Shown here piece by piece: positions 43,827 to 52,479 of a stretch of DNA of 64,000 bases. Made by a program: the position numbers and the translations under genes. Where the stretch lies: positions 124,001 to 188,000 of the forward strand of contig WYBC01000017.1 in the NCBI GenBank assembly GCA_011526085.1, given 5' to 3'. Numbering within the stretch: the first letter of the stretch is position 1; every line of letters begins with the position of its first letter. The notes beneath the pieces were generated by a model, which saw only the letters and a list, made by a program, of their open reading frames with translations, was not told where the DNA came from and did no database searches. Origin of the DNA: Lysobacter sp. (lineage in GTDB: Bacteria > Pseudomonadota > Gammaproteobacteria > Xanthomonadales > Xanthomonadaceae).

Positions 43827-46106
43827 TCAGAAGTCGTAGCGCGCGCTGAGCGTGAACTGACGCGGCGCGCCGTAGAAGCCGGTGAACACGCCGAGCGCCG
43901 ACACCAGGTTGTAGCCGGTGGTCAGGTATTCCTTGTCGGTGAGGTTGCTGCCCTGCAGCGAGAAGGTCCAGGCATCGTTGTACTTCCAGATGACGCCGGC
44001 GTTGACCAGACCGTAACCGTCCTGGGTGATCGGGGTGGCGGTCGCACCGGTGACCGGATCGCGGACCACTTCGGTGGTCGCGACCACGTCGCTCTGGTAG
44101 GTGTAGCCCAAGCGCGCCGACAGGCTGCCCATCGCGCCGAGGTCGGTGCGGTACTCGACGTTCACCGCACCCGAGAATTCCGGTGCGTTGGTGAATTCCT
44201 GCTGGTCGGAAATATCGACGTTCTTGAACATGTACTCGTCGTACTTCGCATCCAGCCACGCCAGGTTGCCGCTGACCAGCCAGTTCGCGGTCGGCAGCCA
44301 CTGGTATTCGACTTCGAGGCCGTTGACCGTGCCCTCGCCGGCATTGGTGAAGTCGCCGAAGAACGCGTCGTCGGTGCCGTCGCCGTTGCTGTCGTAGGCG
44401 GTGAACACCGACAGCTGGATGTCCTTGTACTTGTTGTGGAACGCGGACAGGTTCAGGAACAGGCGCTGGTCGAGCAGCGACATCTTGGTGCCGACCTCGA
44501 AGCTGTCGACCTGCTCGTCGTCGAAGGGCTCGGCGGAACGCGGCACGGCCACGGCCTGCGCGCGGATGTTGTAGCCGCCCGACTTGAAGCCGCGGGTGGC
44601 GAGGCCGTAGACCATGATGTCGTCGTTGACCTGGTAGTCCAGCGAGATCTTCGGCGAGCTGTTCTTGAAATTGATGGTCTTGTCGAAGTCCGCGGCGATC
44701 GGGGCGACCGGGCGCAGCGTGGTGTAGGTGGCATCGGTGTAGAAGCGGTTCAGCACCACCGCATGCTTGTCTTCGTCGGTGTAGCGGGCGCCGACGTCGA
44801 GCTTCAGGCGGTCGGTCAGGTCGAAAGTCCAGTCGGCGTAGACCGCGACGCTTTCGGTGAAGACATCGCCCTGGGTGTCGCCGAACAGCAGGTTGAAGAA
44901 GTTGTTCAGCACCTGGCCGCCGGCGCGACCGTCGAACTTGTAGACGCCGAACACGCCGCGGGCGCGACCGCCGCCGTCGTAGTTGGCCTGGACTTCGTGC
45001 GAGGTCTGCTGGTCGCTGTAGAACGCCTTCACGTCGGCGATCTTGTTCGGCAGGGTGTCGAAGTCGATGTTGGTCTCGGTGTCGGATTCGCGCCGCGCGA
45101 CCACGTACTTGAACGCCCAGCTGTCGTTCGGGCGCCAGTTGACCGTGGCCGACACGCCCTTCAACTCGGTGTCGTTGATGTTGGGCATGCCGTTGCGCAC
45201 GTCGTAGCGATCGGACAGCGGCTGCACGCCCGGGGCGAAGCGGTTCGGCGCCAGCATCTGCGCCGCGCGCACGCCGGACTTGTCGTCGACCCAGTCGAAC
45301 GCGAACTGCACATCGAAATCGTCCTGCGAATAGGCGCCGAGGTTCAGGCGCAGCGCGTTGATTTCCTTGTCGCTGACCGGCTGGTTGTTGGTGACGTTCT
45401 CGCCGAAGCCGTCGCGGTTGAGGCTGGCCACCGCGATGCGGCCGCGCAGGCCGCTGTCCTCGCCGAACAGCGAGCCGCCGATCGCGGCCTTCACGTCAAG
45501 CTGGTTGTAGTTGCCGACGGTCACCGAGGCGAAGCCGTCGAGCGTTTCCGGCAGCGGCTTGGAGACGTATTTGATCGCGCCGCCGATGGTGTTCTTGCCG
45601 TACAGCGTGCCCTGCGGGCCGCGCAGCACTTCGACCCGACCGACGTCGAACACGTCGAGCAGCGCGCCCTGCGGACGGGCGATGTACACGTCGTCGAGAT
45701 AGATGCCCACGCCCGGATCCACGCCCCACAGCGGATCGGACTGGCCGACGCCGCGGATGTAGGCGGTGACGGTGCTGCTGGAGCCGCGCGCGGCGTAGAT
45801 GGTCAGGTTCGGCACCTGGCCGTCGAGATCGCTCAGATCCTCGACATTGAGCTTGTCCAGCGCGTCCGGCGTGAAGGCGGTGACCGCGACCGGCACGTCC
45901 TGGATGGTTTCCTCGCGCTTGCGGGCGGTGACCGTGATCGTTTCGAGCGCGCCCTGCTCCGCCTCGGCGCCGCCGGAAGCGTCCTGGGCGTAGGCCGCGG
46001 GTGCGCACAGGCCGAGCGCGATCGCCAGGCTGAGACTGCTGTGCTTCACGGCGGCGCGACGGAACGCGGAGGGAAGGAGAATGGAGGCGGTATGGGTGCG
46101 ACGCAT
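43827..46106 (-). CDS. TonB-dependent receptor 1
   Basis: A 759-residue outer-membrane receptor. A long signal peptide ends at AYAQ (about 41). A TonB-box-like ETITVTARKRE is followed by the plug (QDVPVAVTAFTPDALDKL, VEVLRGPQGTLYGKNTIGG at about 150-170), and the barrel ends in the canonical aromatic terminus SARYDF. This is the large TBDR group abundant in Xanthomonadaceae and Caulobacter-type bacteria, which import plant or complex substrates as well as siderophores. GAGGAA precedes the ATG at 46106. It diverges from a GntP permease gene, suggesting uptake of a related organic acid, but this is inference. Confidence 0.93.
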   Translation of the reverse strand: MRRTHTASILLPSAFRRAAVKHSSLSLAIALGLCAPAAYAQDASGGAEAEQGALETITVTARKREETIQDVPVAVTAFTPDALDKLNVEDLSDLDGQVPNLTIYAARGSSSTVTAYIRGVGQSDPLWGVDPGVGIYLDDVYIARPQGALLDVFDVGRVEVLRGPQGTLYGKNTIGGAIKYVSKPLPETLDGFASVTVGNYNQLDVKAAIGGSLFGEDSGLRGRIAVASLNRDGFGENVTNNQPVSDKEINALRLNLGAYSQDDFDVQFAFDWVDDKSGVRAAQMLAPNRFAPGVQPLSDRYDVRNGMPNINDTELKGVSATVNWRPNDSWAFKYVVARRESDTETNIDFDTLPNKIADVKAFYSDQQTSHEVQANYDGGGRARGVFGVYKFDGRAGGQVLNNFFNLLFGDTQGDVFTESVAVYADWTFDLTDRLKLDVGARYTDEDKHAVVLNRFYTDATYTTLRPVAPIAADFDKTINFKNSSPKISLDYQVNDDIMVYGLATRGFKSGGYNIRAQAVAVPRSAEPFDDEQVDSFEVGTKMSLLDQRLFLNLSAFHNKYKDIQLSVFTAYDSNGDGTDDAFFGDFTNAGEGTVNGLEVEYQWLPTANWLVSGNLAWLDAKYDEYMFKNVDISDQQEFTNAPEFSGAVNVEYRTDLGAMGSLSARLGYTYQSDVVATTEVVRDPVTGATATPITQDGYGLVNAGVIWKYNDAWTFSLQGSNLTDKEYLTTGYNLVSALGVFTGFYGAPRQFTLSARYDF

Positions 46107-46360
46107 CGATCGGGTTCCTCGAAGGGATGAAGCTCGGATTGGGGTGTTGCGCGACGGCCCGGCGCGCAGCGGTCGGCGACCGGCAGGCGAAGACCACGGT
46201 GCGGCAAGCCTAGGCAGCGCGGACGGTGCGGGCACTTGTACCTTCGGACAATGGGCCCGGACACGACGCCTGCGGACACTGCCGCCCACGGGTCGCACGC
46301 CGCTGCGTCCGGCTTGCGGGCATGCGTATGCCCGCCCCATGCACTTTCCGGCGTCCCTCC

Positions 46361-47764
46361 ATGTCCTTTCTGATCGTCCTGGCCGCGCTCTGCTTCCTGA
46401 TGTTCGTGGCCTACCGCGGCTACAGCGTCATCCTCTTCGCTCCCATCGCCGCGCTCGGCGCGGTGCTGCTGACCGACCCGTCGCTGGTGGCGCCGATGTT
46501 CACCGGCCTGTTCATGGACAAGATGGTCGGGTTCCTGAAGCTGTATTTCCCGGTGTTCCTGCTCGGCGCGATCTTCGGCAAGCTCATCGAGCTGTCGGGT
46601 TTCTCCAAGTCGATCGTGAAGGCGGTGATCGGACTGCTGGGCGCCGAACGCGCGATGCTGTCGATCGTCGCGGTCTGCGCGGTGCTGACCTATGGCGGCG
46701 TGTCGCTGTTCGTGGTGGTGTTCGCGGTCTACCCCTTCGCCGCCGAACTCTTCCGCCAGGGCGACATCCCCAAACGCCTGATCCCGGGCACCATCGCGCT
46801 CGGCGCGTTCACCTTCACCATGGACGCGCTGCCGGGCACGCCGCAGATCCAGAACATCATCCCGACCTCGTTCTTCGGCACCACCACCTGGGCCGCGCCC
46901 TGGCTCGGCACGATCGGCGCGGTGTTCATCCTGATCGTGGGCATCACCTATCTGGAATGGCGCAGGCGCGCGGCGAAGCGCAACGGCGAGGGCTACGGCG
47001 ACCCCGCGACCCTGCTCAACGAGCCGGCCGCGTTCGCCGAGAGCCGGCTCGCGCATCCGCTGCTGGCGCTGACCCCGCTGGTGCTGGTGGGCGTGGTCAA
47101 CAAATTGCTGACGCTGTGGATTCCCGAGGTCTACGGCACCAGCCACGAATTCGTGCCGGCGGTGATCGGCAAGGCCGCGCCGGTGGTGCAGGAAGTCTCC
47201 AAGGTCGCGGCGATCTGGGCGGTGCAGGGCGCGCTGCTGGTCGGCATCGCCAGCGTGCTCGCGCTGGCGTGGAAGCCGGTGACCGCGCAGTTCGCCGAAG
47301 GCGCGAAGAACGCCATCGGCGGGGCGATGCTGGCGGCGATGAACACCGCTTCTGAGTATGGCTTTGGCGCGGTCATCGCCGCCCTGCCCGGCTTCCTGGT
47401 CGTCGCGAACGCGCTCGGCTCGATCCCCAATCCGCTGATCAACGAAGCGATCACCGTGACCTCGCTGGCCGGCATCACCGGTTCGGCCTCCGGCGGCATG
47501 AGCATCGCGCTGGCGGCGATGGCCGAGACCTTCATCGCGAACGCCAACGCCGCGAACATCCCGATGGACGTGCTGCATCGGGTGGCGTCGATGGCGTCGG
47601 GCGGCATGGACACGCTGCCGCACAACGGCGCGGTGATCACCCTGCTCGCGGTCACCGGTCTGACCCATCGCCAGGCCTACAAGGACATCTTCGCCATCAC
47701 CCTGATCAAGACCGCCGCGGTGTTCGTGATCATCGGCGCGTTCTACGCGACCGGGCTGGTGTGA
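46361..47764 (+). CDS. GntP-family permease
   Basis: A 467-residue inner-membrane transporter with about 12 hydrophobic segments and the GntP-family features TYGGVSLFVVVFAVYPFA, GAFTFTMDALPGTPQIQNIIP and ASGGMDTLPHNGAVITLL. Members carry gluconate, or beta-hydroxybutyrate and related acids, with protons. The next gene downstream is a 3-hydroxybutyrate dehydrogenase, which suggests that 3-hydroxybutyrate is the substrate. A REP-like palindrome lies between them, so they may be separately transcribed. Confidence 0.88.
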   Translation: MSFLIVLAALCFLMFVAYRGYSVILFAPIAALGAVLLTDPSLVAPMFTGLFMDKMVGFLKLYFPVFLLGAIFGKLIELSGFSKSIVKAVIGLLGAERAMLSIVAVCAVLTYGGVSLFVVVFAVYPFAAELFRQGDIPKRLIPGTIALGAFTFTMDALPGTPQIQNIIPTSFFGTTTWAAPWLGTIGAVFILIVGITYLEWRRRAAKRNGEGYGDPATLLNEPAAFAESRLAHPLLALTPLVLVGVVNKLLTLWIPEVYGTSHEFVPAVIGKAAPVVQEVSKVAAIWAVQGALLVGIASVLALAWKPVTAQFAEGAKNAIGGAMLAAMNTASEYGFGAVIAALPGFLVVANALGSIPNPLINEAITVTSLAGITGSASGGMSIALAAMAETFIANANAANIPMDVLHRVASMASGGMDTLPHNGAVITLLAVTGLTHRQAYKDIFAITLIKTAAVFVIIGAFYATGLV

Positions 47765-47780
47765 GCCCCGGCAATACCGC

Positions 47781-47849
47781 AGGAGGGCCTTCAGGCCCGA
47801 GCTCTTTGGCTTTTCAGATCGAAAAAAGCTCGGGCCTGAAGGCCCTCCT
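47781..47849. repeat. REP-like inverted pair between permease and dehydrogenase
   Basis: Perfect 23-base arms (47781-47803 with 47827-47849), AGGAGGGCCTTCAGGCCCGA on the left and its complement on the right, loop of 23 bases. The right end has TAC next to it, giving the GTAG head on the minus strand (GTAGGAGGGCC). It closely resembles GTAG-headed REP elements of Stenotrophomonas and Xanthomonas. Confidence 0.8.
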
Positions 47850-47925
47850 ACATGGGGGATGCCTCACCGGGCACCGCCACCCCGCATAATTTCCCGCATC
47901 CGCCCCCCACTTCCCGGACCCCGCC

Positions 47926-48744
47926 ATGGCCGACCGTTTCCTCGCGTCCCGCACCGCCCTCGTCACCGGCAGCACCTCAGGCATCGGTCTGGCCATCGCC
48001 TGCGGCCTGGCCGCCGCGGGCGCGAAGATCGCGATCAACGGTCTCGGCACGCCGGAACAGATCGACGCCGCACTGCAGGCCGTGCGCGACGCCGGTGCGG
48101 CCGACGTGCGCCACTTCGGCGCCGACCTGCGCGACCCGGAACAGATCGAAGCGATGATGGCCGCGATCGACGCATGGTCGCCGCTCGACGTGCTGGTGAA
48201 CAACGCCGGCATCCAGCATGCGGTGCCGCTGGCCGAGATGCCGACGCAGAAGTGGAACGACATCCTCGCGATCAATCTCAGCTCGGCGTTCCACAGCATG
48301 CGTCTGGCGATGCCGGGCATGGCCGCGCGCGGCTACGGCCGGGTGGTCAACATCGCTTCGGTGCATGGGCTGGTGGCGTCGGTGAACAAGGCGCCGTACG
48401 TGGCCAGCAAGTTCGGCATCGTCGGCCTGAGCAAGGTCGCGGCACTGGAATACGCCGCCGCCGGCACCCGCGACAGCGGCGGCATCACGGTCAACTGCAT
48501 CTGCCCGGGCTGGGTGGAGACGGCGCTGATCGAGCCGCAGATCGAAGCCCGCCGGAACGCGCTCGGCAACCCCGACGCCACCCGCGACGACGGCGTGCGC
48601 GCGCTGCTGTCGGAAAAGCAGCCGAGCCTGCGCATGTCGCTGCCCGAGGACATCGCCTCGATGGTGCTGTGGCTGTGCCGTCGCGAGGCGCACAACGTCA
48701 CCGGCGCCTCGTTCCCGATCGACGGCGGCTGGACCGCGCAGTAA
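47926..48744 (+). CDS. 3-hydroxybutyrate dehydrogenase
   Basis: A 272-residue classical short-chain dehydrogenase. The NAD site is GSTSGIG at 15-21, NNAG at 92-95 follows, and the catalytic residues are Ser145, Tyr158 and Lys162. The stretch NAGIQHAVPLAEMPTQKWNDILAINLSSAFH and the HGLVASVNKAPYVASK loop are those of D-3-hydroxybutyrate dehydrogenases, which link ketone bodies and PHB to acetoacetate. Length fits. It is downstream of a GntP permease. Confidence 0.9.
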   Translation: MADRFLASRTALVTGSTSGIGLAIACGLAAAGAKIAINGLGTPEQIDAALQAVRDAGAADVRHFGADLRDPEQIEAMMAAIDAWSPLDVLVNNAGIQHAVPLAEMPTQKWNDILAINLSSAFHSMRLAMPGMAARGYGRVVNIASVHGLVASVNKAPYVASKFGIVGLSKVAALEYAAAGTRDSGGITVNCICPGWVETALIEPQIEARRNALGNPDATRDDGVRALLSEKQPSLRMSLPEDIASMVLWLCRREAHNVTGASFPIDGGWTAQ

Positions 48745-48976
48745 GCGGCCGGGCGCCGTCACATCGCGCGCATCCACGCGGAAAACCCTTCACGGGCGCA
48801 TTGCCGCGTTAAAAAACCGTGATTCGTCCGAATCGCGCAAATCATAACCGTGACAGGCTTCGCGCCTCCGCATTCGCCGTCATGGATGGCGCCGACAGCT
48901 GTGGCAAGCTGGCTCGGGGATTCGGAATCGCTTCACCTTCGCGCCTGCCGGCCAGCCACGCTCCGGAGTCATCGCC

Positions 48977-50791
48977 ATGCCCAGACCGACGCTTTCCGTC
49001 TCCCGACGCCGCAAGCTGTTCGCGGAGATCGCCCGCCGCAACGGCATCGTCGGCCGTCTCCGTTTCCAGCCGTTGCGATTGCCGCAGCCCGAACCCGCCC
49101 CCGAAATCGCGGAGGCCGCCGTGCAGGCGCCGGCCGGCACCGTGCGCACGCCGATCATGGCCGGCCCCGGCACCGCGCAGGTCTCGCGGCCGCGCCTGCT
49201 GACGCTGCAGCGCGCGCCGTTCGCGGTGCGGGTGCTGAACCATCTCACCGCCGGCGCCACCACCGCTTCGATCGCCGAATTCAACGCGCTCGGCGCGAAC
49301 GACCTCGCACGGCTGACCGCCTTCGTCGACCGCCAGCTCAACCCCGCCGCCATCGACGACAGCGCGCTGACCGCGCGGCTCAACGGCGCCGGCTACACCA
49401 CGCTGGACAAATCCCTGACCCAGCTGTGGGCCGATCACCGCCTCGTCACCACCGACAGTTCCGCGCCCGCGCGCGAGACCCAGCGCGCGGCGCTGGTGCG
49501 CGCGGTGCATTCGCGCCGGCAACTGCAGGAAACGATGGTCGATTTCTGGCAGAACCACTTCAACGTCGCGATCGGCAACTCGGCGGCGCAGCCGGTGTAC
49601 GTGCACTACAACCGCGACGTGATCCGCGCCAACGTCTTCGGCAATTTCCGCACCATGCTCGAAGCTGTGGCGCAGAGCACGGCGATGCTCTACTACCTCA
49701 ACAACGCCAGCAATTCGCGCTCCGGCCCCAACGAGAACTACGCGCGCGAACTGCTGGAACTGCATACCTTCGGCGCCGAGAACTATCTCGGGTTCGTGAA
49801 TCCGTTCCAGGTGCCGCCCTGCCCCGAAGATCCGAGCTATCCGATCGGCTACACCGACCTCGACGTATACGACACCGCCGCCGCGTTCACGGGCTGGAGC
49901 GTGAAGGACGGTCGCAACGGCTTCCCCAACGAGAACGACGGCACCTTCGCCTATCGGCAGGCGATGCACGATGCCGGACCGAAGCTGGCGCTGGGCATGT
50001 ACATCAATCCGGAACAGCCGGCGATGAAGGACGGCCGCGACATCCTCGACCGGCTCGCCACGCATCCGCGCGTGGCCAAGTACGTCTGCAAGAAGCTGAT
50101 CCGCCGTTTCGTGTCGGACACGCCGCCGCAATCGCTGATCGACAGCGCCGCCGCGATCTTCCGCGCCAACTGGCAGCAGCCGAACCAGATCGCGCTGACC
50201 CTGCGCCACATCCTGCTCTCGGACGCCTTCATCCACGGCTGGGGCATGAAGAACCGGCGTCCGTTCGAGCTGATGGCCGCCGCGCTGCGCGTCTGCGGCA
50301 GCGACTGGACGATCAAGGGCGTCAGCGAGAGCCGCAGCAACGATTTCATGAGCCGGCTCGGCACCACCGGCCATGCGCCCTACGACTGGGCCGCGCCGAA
50401 CGGATATCCGGATGTCGGCGTCACCTGGTCGGGTTCGAACAACATGGTGAGCACCTGGCGCATGCTCAGCTGGCTCACCGAAGCGCTGGATACGGATACC
50501 GCGCTCACGCCGCTGCTGCCGATCCTCGCGCTCAGCCGCGCCGAGGTGCCGGTGTGGACCGCGAACAATCTGGTCGATTACTGGTGCCGGCGGATCCTGG
50601 GCTACCTGCCGGTCGCGTCGCGACGGCAGGTGCTGGTGGCGTTCATGGCCCAGAACGGCGATCCGGCGAGCTATGTGATCACCGATACCGACACCTCGGC
50701 CACCACCGACCTGAAACGTCATTACAACCAGCAGCGCCTGCGCAGCCTGGTGTCGATGATCCTGATGTCCCCCGAATTCATGAGCCGCTGA
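48977..50791 (+). CDS. DUF1800 protein, copy 1
   Basis: A 604-residue DUF1800 protein. The family is widespread, has no proven function and is almost always next to a DUF1501 gene. Typical stretches are HSRRQLQETMVDFWQNHFNV, NENYARELLELHTFG, FTGWSVKDG, DILDRLATHPRVAKYVCKKLIRRFV and a C-terminal RRILGYLPVASRRQVLV. The N terminus (PRPTLSVSRRRKLFAEIARRN) is basic with no hydrophobic core, so no Sec or Tat signal is visible, unlike its partner. GGAG precedes the ATG. The stop is ten bases before the DUF1501 gene. Confidence 0.92.
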   Translation: MPRPTLSVSRRRKLFAEIARRNGIVGRLRFQPLRLPQPEPAPEIAEAAVQAPAGTVRTPIMAGPGTAQVSRPRLLTLQRAPFAVRVLNHLTAGATTASIAEFNALGANDLARLTAFVDRQLNPAAIDDSALTARLNGAGYTTLDKSLTQLWADHRLVTTDSSAPARETQRAALVRAVHSRRQLQETMVDFWQNHFNVAIGNSAAQPVYVHYNRDVIRANVFGNFRTMLEAVAQSTAMLYYLNNASNSRSGPNENYARELLELHTFGAENYLGFVNPFQVPPCPEDPSYPIGYTDLDVYDTAAAFTGWSVKDGRNGFPNENDGTFAYRQAMHDAGPKLALGMYINPEQPAMKDGRDILDRLATHPRVAKYVCKKLIRRFVSDTPPQSLIDSAAAIFRANWQQPNQIALTLRHILLSDAFIHGWGMKNRRPFELMAAALRVCGSDWTIKGVSESRSNDFMSRLGTTGHAPYDWAAPNGYPDVGVTWSGSNNMVSTWRMLSWLTEALDTDTALTPLLPILALSRAEVPVWTANNLVDYWCRRILGYLPVASRRQVLVAFMAQNGDPASYVITDTDTSATTDLKRHYNQQRLRSLVSMILMSPEFMSR

Positions 50792-50801
50792 GGAGATCCC
50801 G

Positions 50802-52313
50802 ATGAACACCTCCGACTCGAATCGGCACGGCCTCGACCGCCGCGAATTCCTGAAGGGCTGCGGCGCCGGCGCGGCGATCGCCGCGGCCGGTCCGACCCTG
50901 CTGTTCTCGCAGGAGGCGCATGCCGCCGTCAATCCATTCGACACCGTGGTCGTCGTGTTCCTGCGCGGCGGCATCGACGGCCTGAATCTGGTGCCGCCGA
51001 TCTCCGGCAACGATCGCGGCTTCTACGAGGAAGCGCGACCGACCCTGCGCATTCCGGTCAGCGGCGATCCCAGCGCGCTGCCGCTCACGCTCGCCAACGG
51101 CACCGCCACCGGATTCGGCCTGCATCCGTCCGCGGTCGGCCTGCACGAGATCTGGAATCTCGGCAAGCTGGCGATCGTGCAGTGCTGCGGCATGCCCACC
51201 GTGGTCACCCGCAGCCATTTCGACGCGCAGGCCTATCTCGACCTCGGCACGCCGGGCGACCTCAACGTCGCGACCGGATGGATGACGCGCGCGTGGGAGA
51301 CCCGGCCCGCCGGCGGCATCGGCGGTACGATGCCGCTGCTGGCGGTGGCCAGCCGGCAGCCCGCCAACCTGCGCGGCTCCACCGAAGCGCTGTCGATGCC
51401 CAGCCCGGGCGATTTCTCGCTCAGCTCGGGCGCATCGCAGTGGCGGGCCTACCGCAGCGGCATGCCGGTCGGGACCAAGGGCGTCACCGAAACCATGGCC
51501 AGCCTGTGGGCCGGCCAGAGCGGCGTCGAAATCGCCGGCATGCGCGCCGACGCATCGATGCAGCTGATCGCGCAGCAGGGGTACACCAGCACCCTGCCGA
51601 CGGCCCCGGTGGCCTGGCCGACCAGCACCTTCGCGCGCCAGCTGTGGACCGTGGCGCAGTCGATCCGCTTCAACCTCGGCCTGCGCTACGCCGCGATCGA
51701 TCTGGGCGGCTGGGACACCCACGAAAACCAGGGCACCACCGGCACCAGCCTCTACGGCAACAAGATCACCGAACTGTCGCAGGGCCTGGCCGCGTTCTTC
51801 AACGAACTGAACGCCACCGGCGAAATGGGCCGCGTGACCGTGATCGTGCAATCGGAATTCGGCCGCCGCGTCCGCCAGAACGGCAGCGGCGGCACCGACC
51901 ACGGTTACGGCAATCCGCTGCTGGTGATGGGCGGTCCGGTCAACGGACGCCGGCTCTATGGCCAATGGCTCGGACTGGATCCGCAGATCCTGTCGCCCTA
52001 CTTCGGCGACATTCCGGTCACCACCGATTTCCGTCGCGTCTTCAGCGAGCTGATCATCCGGCGCATGGGCAACAACCGCCTCGGCGACGTGTTCCCGGGT
52101 TACACCGGATATTCGCCGCTGGGTCTGTTCCAGGGCAGCGACCTGGTGCCGCAGTACGTACCGGTCGCATCGCAGCCGATGACCGCGCGCCTGCCCGATC
52201 ACCCGCAGCCCGCCTACGGCAGTTCGCTGGAAAGCTCGCGTGCGCTCCGCGCCCGCGAACGCGACCGGCAACACTGGATCCGGCGCCTGCTGGCGGCGCT
52301 GGGCCTGTCCTGA
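50802..52313 (+). CDS. DUF1501 protein, Tat-exported, copy 1
   Basis: A 503-residue DUF1501 protein related to the sulfatase/alkaline-phosphatase fold. A Tat signal is clear: DRREFLK at 12-18, a hydrophobic stretch (AGAAIAAAGPTLLF) and a likely cleavage after AHA near residue 42. Conserved blocks are FLRGGIDGLNLVPP, LHPSAVGLHEIW, QCCGMPTVVTRSHFDAQ, GGWDTHENQG, SEFGRRVRQNGSGGTDHGYGNPLLVMGG and PGYTGYSPLGLFQGSDLVPQ. His and Asp residues in those blocks are candidate metal ligands. GAGGAG precedes the ATG. Function unproven. Confidence 0.92.
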   Translation: MNTSDSNRHGLDRREFLKGCGAGAAIAAAGPTLLFSQEAHAAVNPFDTVVVVFLRGGIDGLNLVPPISGNDRGFYEEARPTLRIPVSGDPSALPLTLANGTATGFGLHPSAVGLHEIWNLGKLAIVQCCGMPTVVTRSHFDAQAYLDLGTPGDLNVATGWMTRAWETRPAGGIGGTMPLLAVASRQPANLRGSTEALSMPSPGDFSLSSGASQWRAYRSGMPVGTKGVTETMASLWAGQSGVEIAGMRADASMQLIAQQGYTSTLPTAPVAWPTSTFARQLWTVAQSIRFNLGLRYAAIDLGGWDTHENQGTTGTSLYGNKITELSQGLAAFFNELNATGEMGRVTVIVQSEFGRRVRQNGSGGTDHGYGNPLLVMGGPVNGRRLYGQWLGLDPQILSPYFGDIPVTTDFRRVFSELIIRRMGNNRLGDVFPGYTGYSPLGLFQGSDLVPQYVPVASQPMTARLPDHPQPAYGSSLESSRALRARERDRQHWIRRLLAALGLS

Positions 52314-52412
52314 ATCGTTTGGCGGAAGCGCGGAAACGCGCTGTCGCCGCAGAGGCATCGCCATCATCGCGGACCGCGGTACGTGTCACGGTTCGCAGCC
52401 GTTTTCATGGGC

Positions 52413-52439
52413 TTGCACCCGCGGAATCGGACTTATAGT
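52413..52439 (+). promoter_or_regulatory. Possible promoter of the second DUF1800-DUF1501 pair
   Basis: TTGCAC, 15 bases, TATAGT, about 40 bases before the DUF1800 copy 2 start. The short spacing makes it a moderate candidate. It suggests that the second pair has its own transcript. Confidence 0.45.
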
Positions 52440-52479
52440 GCGCTGATCCGCACTGGACCCGTCGCGACTTGGAACCCCC

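Noticed and set aside
39699-46130. A 2143-codon open frame on the plus strand
   Set aside because: It runs antisense to the Nudix, histidine kinase and TonB receptor genes. Its translation is Arg/Ala/Gln-rich with no domain, the usual shadow of high-GC coding sequence.
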